Assembly: GCF_015354505.1 (NCBI RefSeq)
Contig: NZ_JACAFP010000002.1
Coordinates: 186,001 to 250,000 of the forward strand
Reading direction: 5' to 3'
DNA: 64,000 nt
From: Microbacterium sp. UFMG61
GTDB lineage: Bacteria > Actinomycetota > Actinomycetes > Actinomycetales > Microbacteriaceae
Positions 7,902-16,817 of this stretch are shown here, piece after piece. The notes under the pieces were generated by a model that saw only the letters and a list, made by a program, of their open reading frames with translations, searched no databases and was not told where the DNA came from. The translations under genes were made by a program, and so were the position numbers. Position 1 is the first letter of the stretch; every line of letters starts with the position of its first letter.

Positions 7902-8926
7902 GCGCCACCACCATCGCCCCCGCGCCCGCCGCGGCCAAGAAGTCGTTCGGCGGCGTCGGTCGCGCGCGCGAGTTCGGCATCCTCGCCGCCCTCGTGCTCG
8001 TCGTGATCGCCGCGACCGTGAAGAACCCGAACTTCCTGTTCAGCGCCGACGGCTGGCGCGACCTGCTGCTGACGCCGTCGATCCTCATGCTGGTCGCGGT
8101 CGGTCAGGCCATCGTCATCATCACGCGCAACGTCGACCTCTCCGTCGGATCCGTCATGGGACTCACCGCGTATCTCACCGGTCGGCTGTTCGTCGACGTC
8201 CCCGGCATCCCGATCGTCGTCGTCGTGATCGCGGCCGTGCTGCTCGGTGCGTTCCTGGGCCTCGTCAACGGCGCGCTGGTCGCGTTCGCGAAGGTGCCGG
8301 CCATGGTGATCACCCTCGGCACCCTGTATGCCTACCGCGGCATCAACGTGCTGTGGACCGGCAGCGATCGCATCAACGCCTCCGACATGCCCAAGGACTT
8401 CCTCGGCCTCGGCACACAGCAGATCCTGTTCATCCCCGTGCTGTCGATCATCGCGGTGATCGTGCTCGCGCTCGCCGCCTGGTATCTGCGCAACACCCGC
8501 GGCGGCCGCGAGTACTACGCGATCGGATCCGACCCCTCGGCCGCGGAGCTCTACGGCCTCAAGGTCACCCGCCGCGTGCTCTCGGCGTTCATCCTCTCCG
8601 GTGCGCTCGCAGGGCTCGCCGGTGTGTTCTACGCCGCGAGGTACGGGTCGATCAGCTCGCAGGCCGGCAGCGGCTGGGAGCTGGATGCGGTCGGCGCGGC
8701 CGTCATCGGCGGCATCGCGATCACCGGCGGCGTCGGCACGGTCTGGGGTGCCGCGATCGGCGCGATGCTGCTGATGACCATCAACCGCGCACTGCCCATT
8801 CTCGGCATCCCGGACTTCTGGCAGCGTGCCGTCGTCGGCGTGCTCATCATCGGGGCCATCGTGCTCGACCGGGTGCTCGCGGTCAGACAGAGACGCCAGC
8901 TCATCGAGGCGAGGGACGAATCATGA
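7898..8926 (+). CDS. rhaP: L-rhamnose ABC importer permease 1
   Basis: A 342-aa CUT2-family (RbsC-like) permease with 8-10 hydrophobic segments. It contains NVDLSVGSVMG near residue 80 and the conserved GGVGTVWGA segment near residue 275. Its ATG overlaps the stop of the ATPase gene by 4 nt (ATGA), so translation is coupled. It forms the transmembrane channel together with the next gene product. Confidence 0.88.
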   Translation: MSATTIAPAPAAAKKSFGGVGRAREFGILAALVLVVIAATVKNPNFLFSADGWRDLLLTPSILMLVAVGQAIVIITRNVDLSVGSVMGLTAYLTGRLFVDVPGIPIVVVVIAAVLLGAFLGLVNGALVAFAKVPAMVITLGTLYAYRGINVLWTGSDRINASDMPKDFLGLGTQQILFIPVLSIIAVIVLALAAWYLRNTRGGREYYAIGSDPSAAELYGLKVTRRVLSAFILSGALAGLAGVFYAARYGSISSQAGSGWELDAVGAAVIGGIAITGGVGTVWGAAIGAMLLMTINRALPILGIPDFWQRAVVGVLIIGAIVLDRVLAVRQRRQLIEARDES

Positions 8927-9975
8927 CCACGACAACGACGACCACGTCGACGCGCATCATCCGCGACTACGACCGTCCGCTCTGGCGACGCGTCTTCATC
9001 AACCGCGAGTTCGCGATCATCGCGCTGCTCGTGCTCGTGACGATCGTCGCCGCAGTCACCATCCGCGGGTTCGCGCAGCCGATCACCGCGAACTACCTGC
9101 TGCTCGACGTCGCGCCGATCCTGCTGATCGCCCTGCCCATGACCCTCGTCATGATCACGGGGGAGATCGACCTCTCGGTCGGCTCCATGGTCGGTCTCGC
9201 CAGTGTGGTCACGGGTGTGCTCACCGAATCCGGTGCGCCGTTCGAGGTCGCGGCCCTCGCCGCGCTGCTCGTCGGTGTTGTCGGGGGAGCGTTCAACGGA
9301 TTCCTCGTGACGGTCGTCGGTCTGCCGTCGCTCGCCGTCACCATCGGCACGCTCGCCCTCTTCCGCGGTCTTGCCGTGGGTCTGCTCGGCACCACCGCCG
9401 TCACCGACTTCCCCGAGACGTGGACGGCTCTCGCGAAGGCGAAGATCGCGGGCACGACGATCCCGTACATCGTGATCCCGTTCCTGATCCTGCTCGTGCT
9501 GTTCGTCGTGCTGCTGCACTTCACGCCGTTCGGTCGGGGCGTGTTCGCGATCGGACTCTCGAAGGACGCCGCACGGTTCTCGGGCGTGAACGTCGAGCGC
9601 ACGAAGTTCATCCTGTTCGTGCTCTCGGGTGTCGTCGCCGCCTTCGCCGGCATCTTCTACACGCTGCGCTTCGGCAGCGCCCGAGGCGACAACGCCACCG
9701 GGCTCGAGCTGCAGGTCATCGCAGCGGTCGTGCTCGGCGGAGTATCGGTCTTCGGCGGCCGAGGTCACCTGCACGGCGTCGTCGCGGCCGTGCTGCTCAT
9801 CGGAGTGCTCGGCAGCAGCCTGCGCCTCGCCGGCGTCACCTCCGACGTCATCAACATCATCACGGGCGGTCTGCTGATCTTCTCGGTCGTCGCAGCCAGC
9901 ATCCTCGCCTGGGCGCAGCGTGTGCGTGCCAAGGCAGGTCCGCCCCTCCGCGTCGCACCCTCTCCCGCACCATGA
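8923..9975 (+). CDS. rhaQ: L-rhamnose ABC importer permease 2
   Basis: A 350-aa CUT2-family permease paralogous to the preceding one (EIDLSVGSMVG; GGVSVFGGRGHLHG). It opens with a run of seven threonine codons (MTTTTTTTSTR), a feature absent from the transported core. The ATG overlaps the previous stop by 4 nt. A two-permease arrangement is usual for RhaPQ-type rhamnose importers. Confidence 0.88.
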   Translation: MTTTTTTTSTRIIRDYDRPLWRRVFINREFAIIALLVLVTIVAAVTIRGFAQPITANYLLLDVAPILLIALPMTLVMITGEIDLSVGSMVGLASVVTGVLTESGAPFEVAALAALLVGVVGGAFNGFLVTVVGLPSLAVTIGTLALFRGLAVGLLGTTAVTDFPETWTALAKAKIAGTTIPYIVIPFLILLVLFVVLLHFTPFGRGVFAIGLSKDAARFSGVNVERTKFILFVLSGVVAAFAGIFYTLRFGSARGDNATGLELQVIAAVVLGGVSVFGGRGHLHGVVAAVLLIGVLGSSLRLAGVTSDVINIITGGLLIFSVVAASILAWAQRVRAKAGPPLRVAPSPAP

Positions 9976-10030
9976 AGCAGTCTCTCGCCGACGGCGCCCG
10001 CCAGCGGTGATCATCACGAAAGGAAGAACA

Positions 10031-11074
10031 ATGATGTTTGCACGCAAGAAGATCGCGGGGTTCGCGGCCGTGGCCGTGGCCGCCGCGCTCGTACTGACCG
10101 GCTGTGCCGACACGAGCGGCGGCTCGGGTGGCTCCGGCTCCGGCGGTGACGGCGGATCCGACAACCTCGCGATCACGTTCCTGCCCAAGAACCTCGGCAA
10201 CCCGTACTTCGACACCTCGAGCGAGGGCGGCAAGACCGCCGTCGACGAGTTCGGCGGCACGTTCGCCGAGGTCGGCCCGGCCGAGGCCACGCCTGACGCT
10301 CAGGTCAGCTACATCAACACCGCGACGCAGCAGGCCGTCGGTGCGCTGGTCGTCTCGGCCAACGACCCGAAGGCGATCTGCGACGCGCTGAACGAGGCGC
10401 GAGACGCCGGCGTCAAGGTCGTCACCTTCGACTCCGACACCAATCCCGAGTGCCGCGACCTGTTCATCAACCAGGCCGACTCCGAGGGAATCGCCAAGGT
10501 GCAGGTCGACCTGATCGCCGACCAGATCGGCGGAGCCGGCGAGGTCGCGATCCTGTCGGCATCCGCCAACGCGACCAACCAGAACGCCTGGATCGACCTG
10601 ATGAAGGAGTACGTCGCGAGCGACTACCCCGACATCACCATCGTCGAGACCGTCTACGGTGACGACGACGACCAGACCTCGTTCGACAAGACCGCCGCTC
10701 TGCTGCAGAGCCACCCGAACCTGAAGGGCATCATCTCGCCCACGACGGTCGGCATCGCCGCTGCGGCGCGCTACGTGTCGACCTCGGACTACAAGGGCAA
10801 GGTCGCGATCACCGGTCTCGGTACGCCGAACCAGATGCGCGAGTACGTCGAGGACGGCACCGTCACGGCTTTCGCGCTGTGGAACCCGGCCGACCTCGGC
10901 TACCTGGCGGCGTTCGCGGCCAAGGCTCTGATCGAGGGCGACATCGCCGGCGACGAGGGCGACACCTTCGAGGCCGGCGAGCTCGGCGAGTACGAGGTCG
11001 GCGCTGACGGCGTCGTGCTGCTCGGCGACCCGTTCGAGTTCAACGCCGACAACATCGGCGACTTCGACTTCTGA
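10031..11074 (+). CDS. rhaS: L-rhamnose-binding lipoprotein of ABC importer
   Basis: A 347-aa periplasmic-binding-protein-like lipoprotein. The N-terminus is a type II signal with lipobox LVLTGC (Cys near residue 27), then a Gly/Ser-rich linker and a type I sugar-binding fold (FLPKNLGNPYFD onward, as in RhaS/RbsB). AGGAAG precedes the tandem ATG ATG (10031, 10034). It is last in the importer operon, followed by a strong rho-independent hairpin. The substrate is inferred from context. Confidence 0.88.
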   Translation: MMFARKKIAGFAAVAVAAALVLTGCADTSGGSGGSGSGGDGGSDNLAITFLPKNLGNPYFDTSSEGGKTAVDEFGGTFAEVGPAEATPDAQVSYINTATQQAVGALVVSANDPKAICDALNEARDAGVKVVTFDSDTNPECRDLFINQADSEGIAKVQVDLIADQIGGAGEVAILSASANATNQNAWIDLMKEYVASDYPDITIVETVYGDDDDQTSFDKTAALLQSHPNLKGIISPTTVGIAAAARYVSTSDYKGKVAITGLGTPNQMREYVEDGTVTAFALWNPADLGYLAAFAAKALIEGDIAGDEGDTFEAGELGEYEVGADGVVLLGDPFEFNADNIGDFDF

Positions 11075-11085
11075 GTCGCCTCGTG

Positions 11086-11118
11086 AGGGGGCGTCGGGCT
11101 TCGGCCCGGCGCCCCTTT
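11086..11118 (+). terminator. Rho-independent terminator after rhaS
   Basis: A GC-rich stem of about 13 bp closes on a TTCG tetraloop (11100-11103) and is followed by TTT. It lies 12 bases after the rhaS stop. Because rhaB ends nearby on the other strand, it may work in both directions. Confidence 0.75.
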
Positions 11119-11167
11119 CGCATGCCCCGGCCCGCCGTGCGGCCCGGTACGGACGGCTGGAGAGAGT

Positions 11168-11209
11168 ACGGATGGATGACGAGAAAGGGTGTTCTCGTCA
11201 TCCATCCGT
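11168..11209. repeat. Perfect 18-bp inverted repeat between convergent rhaS and rhaB
   Basis: The arm ACGGATGGATGACGAGAA (11168-11185) pairs perfectly with 11192-11209 across a six-base loop AGGGTG. It lacks a T-run, so it is not a standard terminator for the plus strand; it follows a separate terminator hairpin at 11086-11118. Confidence 0.85.
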
Positions 11210-11281
11210 GATTCGGTCAGCCAACTGTGCCGGCAGCGGCGCAAGCGAAAGCAGGGCCGAGGGTGCGGGCGGCGGTGCGGG

Positions 11282-12679
11282 TCAGCGCGGGTCGAAGAGC
11301 TCCGGCTCGTGGGTCGCGGCGACGAGAGAGCGCAACTCCTCGAGCGTCGACGGCGCAGCGCCCAGGGCGCGCGCCTGCACGAGCACGTTGCCGAGAGCCG
11401 TCGCCTCGACAGGTCCCGCGAGCACGGGCAGCCCGGTGCGATCTGCCGTCGCCTGGCACAGCAGGCGGTTCAACGAGCCGCCACCCACCAGGTGGATGCT
11501 GTCGAGTTCGCGTCCCGACAGATCGGAGGCCGTCTGCACCGCATCCGCGAACGCTGTCGCGATCGACTCGACGATCGCGCGGGTGAACGCCGGGCGCGTC
11601 GTAGGAGCATCCGCACCGAGAAGCGCCGCGATGCGCGCCGGCATGTCGCCCGGGGCGCTGAGGCTCGGATCGTTCGCATCGAAGAGCGGCACGTCGGCGT
11701 CGACCGCCGATGCCGCGGCCAGCAGCTCGGGCAGGTCGATCGCCGAGCCGTCCTCCGCCTCCCACGCGCGCACGGTCTCGCTGAGCAGCCAGAGTCCCGT
11801 GACGTTGTGCAGGAAGCGGTAGCGGCCGTCGACGCCCAGCTCGTGCGTGAAGTTCGCCTCGCGCGCGGCAGTCGTCAGCACCGGCTCGGTCAGCTCGACG
11901 CCGACGAGCCCCCACGTGCCGCACGAGATGTAGGCGGAGTGCGGCGTCGAGAGGGGAGCAGCGACGACGGCGGAGGCCGTGTCGTGAGAGCCGACCGCGA
12001 TCACGGGCAGGGCCTTGCCGATGCGTTCCACGAGCTCGGCCCGCAGCGCGCCGACCGTCTCGCCCGGGTCGACGAGAGACGGCAGGATGCTCGACGGGAT
12101 GCCGAGACGATCCGCCAGCTCGGTGTCCCACTCGCCGGATTCGACGCCCAAGAGGCCGGTCGTCGACGCGTTCGTGCGCTCGGCCACTGCGGCACCCGTG
12201 AGCAGGAACGCGATGAGATCCGGGATCAGCAGGGCGGTGTCGGCGTCGGCGAGACGGGTGTCGACACGGTACTGGTACAGCGTGTTGAACGGCAGGAACT
12301 GCAGTCCGTTGCGCTGATACAGCTCTGCGAACGGAGCGATCGCATGCACCTCGGAAACCCCGCGCACGGTGCGGTCGTCTCGGTAGTGGAACGGCTCGGC
12401 GAGAAGCTCGCCGTCACTGAGCAGGCCGTAGTCGACGGCCCACGAATCGATGCCGATGCTCTCGATGCCGGGCTCTCGCCGCACCGCCTCGGCGAGCCCC
12501 GCGACGACGTGCTCGTAGAGAGCGCCGAAGTCCCAGTGCAGGCCGTCCTCGCGCTCGACGGGCCCGTTGGGGAACCGCGAGACGAGCTCGAGGTCGAGCC
12601 GGCCGTCGCCGATCCGCCCGATCATGACGCGACCGCTGGTCGCCCCGAGGTCGACGGCGGCGACGGACCGGACCGTCAT
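11282..12679 (-). CDS. rhaB: L-rhamnulokinase
   Basis: A 465-aa FGGY-family carbohydrate kinase that phosphorylates L-rhamnulose to L-rhamnulose 1-phosphate in the cytoplasm. The N-terminal phosphate-binding segment reads AVDLGATSGRV (about residues 7-17), followed by IGIDSWAVDYGLL. The C-terminal ATPase half includes HLVGGGSLNRLLCQ, close to rhamnulokinases. The start ATG at 12679 overlaps the rhaEW stop by 4 nt; a longer open frame upstream is only the shadow of rhaEW. It is last in the five-gene catabolic operon. Confidence 0.93.
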   Translation of the reverse strand: MTVRSVAAVDLGATSGRVMIGRIGDGRLDLELVSRFPNGPVEREDGLHWDFGALYEHVVAGLAEAVRREPGIESIGIDSWAVDYGLLSDGELLAEPFHYRDDRTVRGVSEVHAIAPFAELYQRNGLQFLPFNTLYQYRVDTRLADADTALLIPDLIAFLLTGAAVAERTNASTTGLLGVESGEWDTELADRLGIPSSILPSLVDPGETVGALRAELVERIGKALPVIAVGSHDTASAVVAAPLSTPHSAYISCGTWGLVGVELTEPVLTTAAREANFTHELGVDGRYRFLHNVTGLWLLSETVRAWEAEDGSAIDLPELLAAASAVDADVPLFDANDPSLSAPGDMPARIAALLGADAPTTRPAFTRAIVESIATAFADAVQTASDLSGRELDSIHLVGGGSLNRLLCQATADRTGLPVLAGPVEATALGNVLVQARALGAAPSTLEELRSLVAATHEPELFDPR

Positions 12680-14712
12680 CGCAGGAACGCCGCGGCGACG
12701 CCGGAGTCGACCGGGATGTGAAGGCCCGTCGTGCGGCTGAGCTCGGGACCGGTGAGCACGTACACGGCATCCGCCACGTTCTCGGGAACGACCTCGCGCT
12801 TGAGGATGGTGCGGTTGGCGTAGAACTGGCCGAGGTCCTCTTCGGCGACGCCGTAGGTCGCGGCGCGGTTCGCACCCCAGCCCGAGGCGAAGATGCCCGA
12901 GCCGCGCACGACGCCGTCGGGGTTGATGCCGTTGACGCGGATGCCGAACTCGCCGAGCTCGACGGCCAGCAGCCGGACCTGGTGCGCCTGATCGGCTTTC
13001 GTCGCCGAGTAGGCGATGTTGTTCGGGCCCGCGAAGACCGAGTTCTTCGACGAGATGTAGATGATGTCGCCGCCGAGCTTCTGGTCGATCAGCACGCGTG
13101 CTGCGGCCTTCGACACGAGGAACGAGCCCTTGGCCATGACGTCGTGCTGGAGGTCCCAGTCCTTCTCGGTGGTCTCGAGCAGCGGCTTCGACAGCGAGAG
13201 GCCGGCGTTGTTGACGACGAGGTCGACACCACCGAAGGCGAGCACGGCGTCGTTCAGCGCGGCCTGGATGGCATCCGCATCGGCGACGTTCGCCGCGACG
13301 CCGATCGCGACGTCGGTGCTCCCGAGCTCGGCGGCAGCGGCCTGGGCCTTCTCGAGGTCGAGGTCGGCGATGACGACGCAGGCGCCCTCGGCAGCGAGAC
13401 GGGTGGCGATGGCCTTGCCGATTCCCGATGCGGCGCCGGTGACGAACGCGATGCGCCCCTGATGGGACTTCGGCTTCGGCATGCGCTGCAACTTGGCCTC
13501 TTCGAGCGCCCAATACTCGATGTTGAACTTCTCGGCATCGGAGATGGGGGAGTAGGTCGACAGAGCCTCGGCGCCGCGCATCACGTTGATCGCGTTGACG
13601 TAGAACTCACCGGCGACGCGGGCGGTCTGCTTGTTCGCACCGTACGAGAACATCCCGATGCCGGGCACGAGCACGATGAGCGGGTCGGCGCCGCGGATCG
13701 CGGGCGACTCGCTCGTCGCGTGCGCGTCGTAGTAGGCCTGGTAGTCGGCGCGGTACTCGGTGTGCAGCTCGTGCAGCCGGGCGATCTGCTCGTCGGCGGA
13801 GGCCGTGACGGGCAGGTCGAGGATCAGCGGCTTGACCTTCGTGCGCAGGAAATGGTCGGGGCAGCTGGTGCCGAGAGCCGCGAGCTCGGGTGCACGCTCG
13901 GAGGCGAGGAAGTCGAGCACGACGTCGGAGTCGGTGAAGTGGCCGACCATCGGCTTGTCGGTCGACGCGATGCCGCGGATGGTGCCGGCGAGGGCTGCGG
14001 CGCGCTCGCGGCGCTCGGACTCGGGGAGGGCCTCGAAGCCGGAGCGGACGCCGCCGAACGGGTCCGCCTTGCCGTTCGCCTCGATGTAGTCGGCAGCGGT
14101 GTCGATGATCCAGAGGGAGTTGGCCTCGGCCTCCTCCGACGTGTCGCCCCAGGCAGTGATGCCGTGGCCACCGAGGATGCAGCCGATGGCCTGCGGGTTC
14201 TTCGCCTTGATCGCGGCGATGTCGAGCCCGAGCTGGAAGCCGGGGCGACGCCACGGCACCCAGACGACCTTCTCACCGAAGATCTTCGCCGTCAGGGCTT
14301 CGCCGTCGGCGGCGGTCGCGATCGCGATGCCCGAGTCGGGGTGCAGGTGGTCGACGTGTGCGGCGTCGACGAGTCCGTGCATCGCGGTGTCGATCGACGG
14401 AGCGGCGCCACCCTTGCCGTGCAGGCAGTAGTCGAACGCCGCGACCATCTCGTCTTCGCGGTCAAGACCCGGGTAGACGTCGACGAGTGCGCGCATGCGG
14501 TCGAGACGCAGCACCGCGAGACCCTGCTCCTTCAGGGTGCCCAGGTCGCCACCCGAGCCCTTGACCCACAGCAGTTCGACAGGCTGCCCCGTGACGGGGT
14601 CGGTCTCGGTCCCCTTGGCCGAGGTGTTGCCACCGGCGTAGTTGGTGTTCTTGGGATCGGCGCCCAGGCGGTTCGACCGCTCGATGAGGGCGGCGGCGGT
14701 GGGGTTGGTCAT
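12676..14712 (-). CDS. rhaEW: Bifunctional rhamnulose-1-phosphate aldolase / lactaldehyde dehydrogenase
   Basis: A 678-aa fusion. The N-terminal class II aldolase domain (about residues 1-400) carries AMHGLVDAAHVDHLHPDSG with the zinc-binding His residues. The C-terminal SDR domain (about 425-678) carries the NAD motif VTGAASGIGKA, NNAG, and YSATK with catalytic Tyr and Lys. This is the RhaEW/YuxG architecture: cleavage of rhamnulose 1-phosphate to DHAP and L-lactaldehyde, then oxidation of lactaldehyde to L-lactate. Length matches the family. Both ends overlap neighbouring genes (ATGA), so the operon is tightly coupled. Confidence 0.93.
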   Translation of the reverse strand: MTNPTAAALIERSNRLGADPKNTNYAGGNTSAKGTETDPVTGQPVELLWVKGSGGDLGTLKEQGLAVLRLDRMRALVDVYPGLDREDEMVAAFDYCLHGKGGAAPSIDTAMHGLVDAAHVDHLHPDSGIAIATAADGEALTAKIFGEKVVWVPWRRPGFQLGLDIAAIKAKNPQAIGCILGGHGITAWGDTSEEAEANSLWIIDTAADYIEANGKADPFGGVRSGFEALPESERRERAAALAGTIRGIASTDKPMVGHFTDSDVVLDFLASERAPELAALGTSCPDHFLRTKVKPLILDLPVTASADEQIARLHELHTEYRADYQAYYDAHATSESPAIRGADPLIVLVPGIGMFSYGANKQTARVAGEFYVNAINVMRGAEALSTYSPISDAEKFNIEYWALEEAKLQRMPKPKSHQGRIAFVTGAASGIGKAIATRLAAEGACVVIADLDLEKAQAAAAELGSTDVAIGVAANVADADAIQAALNDAVLAFGGVDLVVNNAGLSLSKPLLETTEKDWDLQHDVMAKGSFLVSKAAARVLIDQKLGGDIIYISSKNSVFAGPNNIAYSATKADQAHQVRLLAVELGEFGIRVNGINPDGVVRGSGIFASGWGANRAATYGVAEEDLGQFYANRTILKREVVPENVADAVYVLTGPELSRTTGLHIPVDSGVAAAFLR

Positions 14713-15563
14713 GGCTGTTCCTTGTTCTCGGGAGAAGTGGCGAGGATGCGGCGGGCGAAGCGGTCGATCGATGCTGTCGCCGCCGCGAGATCAGGCTTGT
14801 TGAGGTGACCGTGGCGGGTGCCCGGCTCGGTGGAGATGTCGAGGTCGATGCCCGCGTCACGCAGTGAGGCGCCGAAGGCCTCACCCGAGACGCGCAGCTC
14901 GTCGATCTCGTCGTTGATCATGATCGTGGCGGGGAAGTTGCGCAGCTCGTCGACGGATGCCGTGCCGGGCACCGCATAGACGTCGGCGTCGTCGACAGGC
15001 CCGCCCAGGTAGTTCTCGTACATGACGCGCACGGGGTCGGGCCCGAAGGTGTCGGCCTCCGGATCCGCGTCGAGAGCGGAACGGAGCGCGGCATCCGGCC
15101 CACCCTGCACCGCGTGCAGCGTCGGGTAGGCGAGCACCGCGAGCGCCGGGACGGGACCCGAGCCGTGGCTGAGACGGAGTGCGGCGCCGGTGGCGAGGTT
15201 GCCGCCGGCGCTCGCTCCGCCGATCGACCACGGGCCGTCGGCGAGACCGGAATCGACGGCCCAGCGGAAGGCGTGCTCGACCTCGTCGGAGGCGACGGGG
15301 TAGTGGACGCCGTCACGCTCGGGCGCGTCGGCGGCGGCAGCCCAGGTGCGGGGGAACGGCGCGAGTGCATAGTCGACCGACACGACGACGATGCCACGGT
15401 CGGCGAAGCTCCGCGCGACCCAGTCGGCTTCGGGCATGTCGATCTCGCCTGCGGCGAACCCACCGCCGTGCGCCCACACGAGTCCGGGTCCCGCGGGGTT
15501 ATCCGGCGTGTACACGCGCACACGCAGCGCACCGTGCGGCCCGTCGAGCACCTCGTCGCTCAC
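14709..15563 (-). CDS. HSL-type alpha/beta hydrolase in the rhamnose operon
   Basis: A 284-aa cytoplasmic esterase-like protein without a signal peptide. It has the oxyanion motif HGGGFAAGE (about residue 33), the nucleophile elbow GGASAGGN (about 129) and a C-terminal GTRHGHL His. These match the hormone-sensitive-lipase family (esterase/acetyl-hydrolase). It lies between rhaI and rhaEW with an ATGA overlap to rhaEW, so it is co-expressed with rhamnose catabolism. A role in removing acyl groups from imported rhamnosides or rhamnose is an inference; no such enzyme is a standard member of the pathway. Confidence 0.82.
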   Translation of the reverse strand: MSDEVLDGPHGALRVRVYTPDNPAGPGLVWAHGGGFAAGEIDMPEADWVARSFADRGIVVVSVDYALAPFPRTWAAAADAPERDGVHYPVASDEVEHAFRWAVDSGLADGPWSIGGASAGGNLATGAALRLSHGSGPVPALAVLAYPTLHAVQGGPDAALRSALDADPEADTFGPDPVRVMYENYLGGPVDDADVYAVPGTASVDELRNFPATIMINDEIDELRVSGEAFGASLRDAGIDLDISTEPGTRHGHLNKPDLAAATASIDRFARRILATSPENKEQP

Positions 15564-15592
15564 AGCATCCGTCCTTCTGTCGTTCGATGGGG

Positions 15593-15628
15593 CGTCGGGA
15601 TGCGGGGATCGGCTCCCGCATCCCGACG
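15593..15628. repeat. Perfect 14-bp stem-loop between rhaI and hydrolase gene
   Basis: CGTCGGGATGCGGG (15593-15606) pairs perfectly with 15615-15628 over an 8-base loop. It lies in the 87-base gap inside the rhamnose catabolic operon, 22 bases beyond the rhaI stop. It may act as an internal attenuator or mRNA stabiliser. Confidence 0.8.
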
Positions 15629-15650
15629 GGTCTGGGTGTCGGAGCGAGGG

Positions 15651-16817
15651 TCAGGCGCCCCAGCCGGCCTGCACGCCGCCGACGCGCTCGGCGGCGATCT
15701 TCTGCTGGTATCCCGACTCTGCGTAGGCCTTCATCGGGTCGGCCGGCAGGCCGCGGCTCTCGCGCCACTCGGCGAGCGCCGGGCGCACGTCGGTGTAGAA
15801 GGCATCCATGAAGACGGCGTTCGCGGCGAGCACGTCGCCCGACTTCTGGGCTTCGGTCAGGGCGTCGCGGTCGACGATCAGCGCACGCGCCGTCATCTCC
15901 TGCACATTGAGCACCGAGCGGATCTGGCCGGGGATCTTGTCTTCGACGTTGTGGCACTGGTCGAGCATGAACGCCACGTCGGGGTTGTTCAGGCCGCCGC
16001 CGCGGACGACCTCGAACAGGATGCGGAACAGCTGGAACGGGTCTGCCGCGCCGACGATCAGGTCGTCATCGGCATAGAAGCGCGAGTTGAAGTCGAACGA
16101 GCCGAGCTTGCCGAGGCGCAGCAGCTGCATGACGATGAACTCGATGTTGGTGCCGGGGGCGTGGTGACCCGTGTCGAGGCACACCATCGCCTTGTCGCCG
16201 AGCGCCGACACCTGGGCGTACGACGTACCCCAATCGGGAACATCGGTGTGGTAGAACGCCGGCTCGAAGAACTTGTACTCGAGCACGAGGCGCTGGTCGT
16301 CGCCGAGGCGGGCGTAGATCTTCTGCAGCGACTCCTGCAGGCGGTCCTGGCGGCCACGCAGGTCGGCCTGCCCCGGATAGTTCGACCCCTCTGCGAGCCA
16401 GATCTTCAGGTCGCGGCTGCCCGTGGCATCCATCACGTCGATGCACGCGAGGTGGTGGTCGATCGCCTTCTGGCGGATCGCCGCGTCCTCGTGCGTGAGG
16501 GCGCCGAACTTGTAGTCGTCGTCCTGGAACGTGTTCGAGTTGATCGTGCCGAGGGTGACGCCGAGGTCTTCGGCGTGCTTGCGCAGGTCGGAGTACGAGT
16601 CGACGAGGTCCCACGGGATGTGCAGCGCGACCGACGGGGCGAGTGCGGTGTAGGTGTTGACCTGCGCGGCGTCGGCGATCTTCTCCCACGGATCGCGGGG
16701 GGTGCCGGGGGTGCCGAACACCTTGAAGCGGGTGCCGGAGTTGCCGAACGCCCAGCTGGGGAGCTCGATGCCCTGCTGCTCGAGAGCGGCGAGGTTGTCG
16801 GACGAGAGGATGCTCAT
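15651..16817 (-). CDS. rhaI: L-rhamnose isomerase
   Basis: A 388-aa TIM-barrel isomerase converting L-rhamnose to L-rhamnulose with a divalent metal. It belongs to the RhaI (Pseudomonas stutzeri-like) group rather than E. coli RhaA. Candidate metal-site segments are EYKFFEPAFYHTD, CLDTGHHAPGTNIE and FNSRFYADDD. The start ATG at 16817 (MSILSSDN) overlaps the rhaM stop by 4 nt. It is second in the catabolic operon. Confidence 0.92.
   Translation of the reverse strand: MSILSSDNLAALEQQGIELPSWAFGNSGTRFKVFGTPGTPRDPWEKIADAAQVNTYTALAPSVALHIPWDLVDSYSDLRKHAEDLGVTLGTINSNTFQDDDYKFGALTHEDAAIRQKAIDHHLACIDVMDATGSRDLKIWLAEGSNYPGQADLRGRQDRLQESLQKIYARLGDDQRLVLEYKFFEPAFYHTDVPDWGTSYAQVSALGDKAMVCLDTGHHAPGTNIEFIVMQLLRLGKLGSFDFNSRFYADDDLIVGAADPFQLFRILFEVVRGGGLNNPDVAFMLDQCHNVEDKIPGQIRSVLNVQEMTARALIVDRDALTEAQKSGDVLAANAVFMDAFYTDVRPALAEWRESRGLPADPMKAYAESGYQQKIAAERVGGVQAGWGA

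Noticed and set aside
11282..13513. 743-codon version of rhamnulokinase
   Set aside because: The first 278 codons are the out-of-frame shadow of rhaEW; the kinase motif begins right after ATG 12679.
12718..14808. Plus-strand open frame of 696 codons opposite rhaEW
   Set aside because: It is a third-codon-position GC artefact. The protein is rich in Arg, Gly, Asp and Glu without domain motifs, while the minus strand encodes a clear aldolase/SDR fusion.
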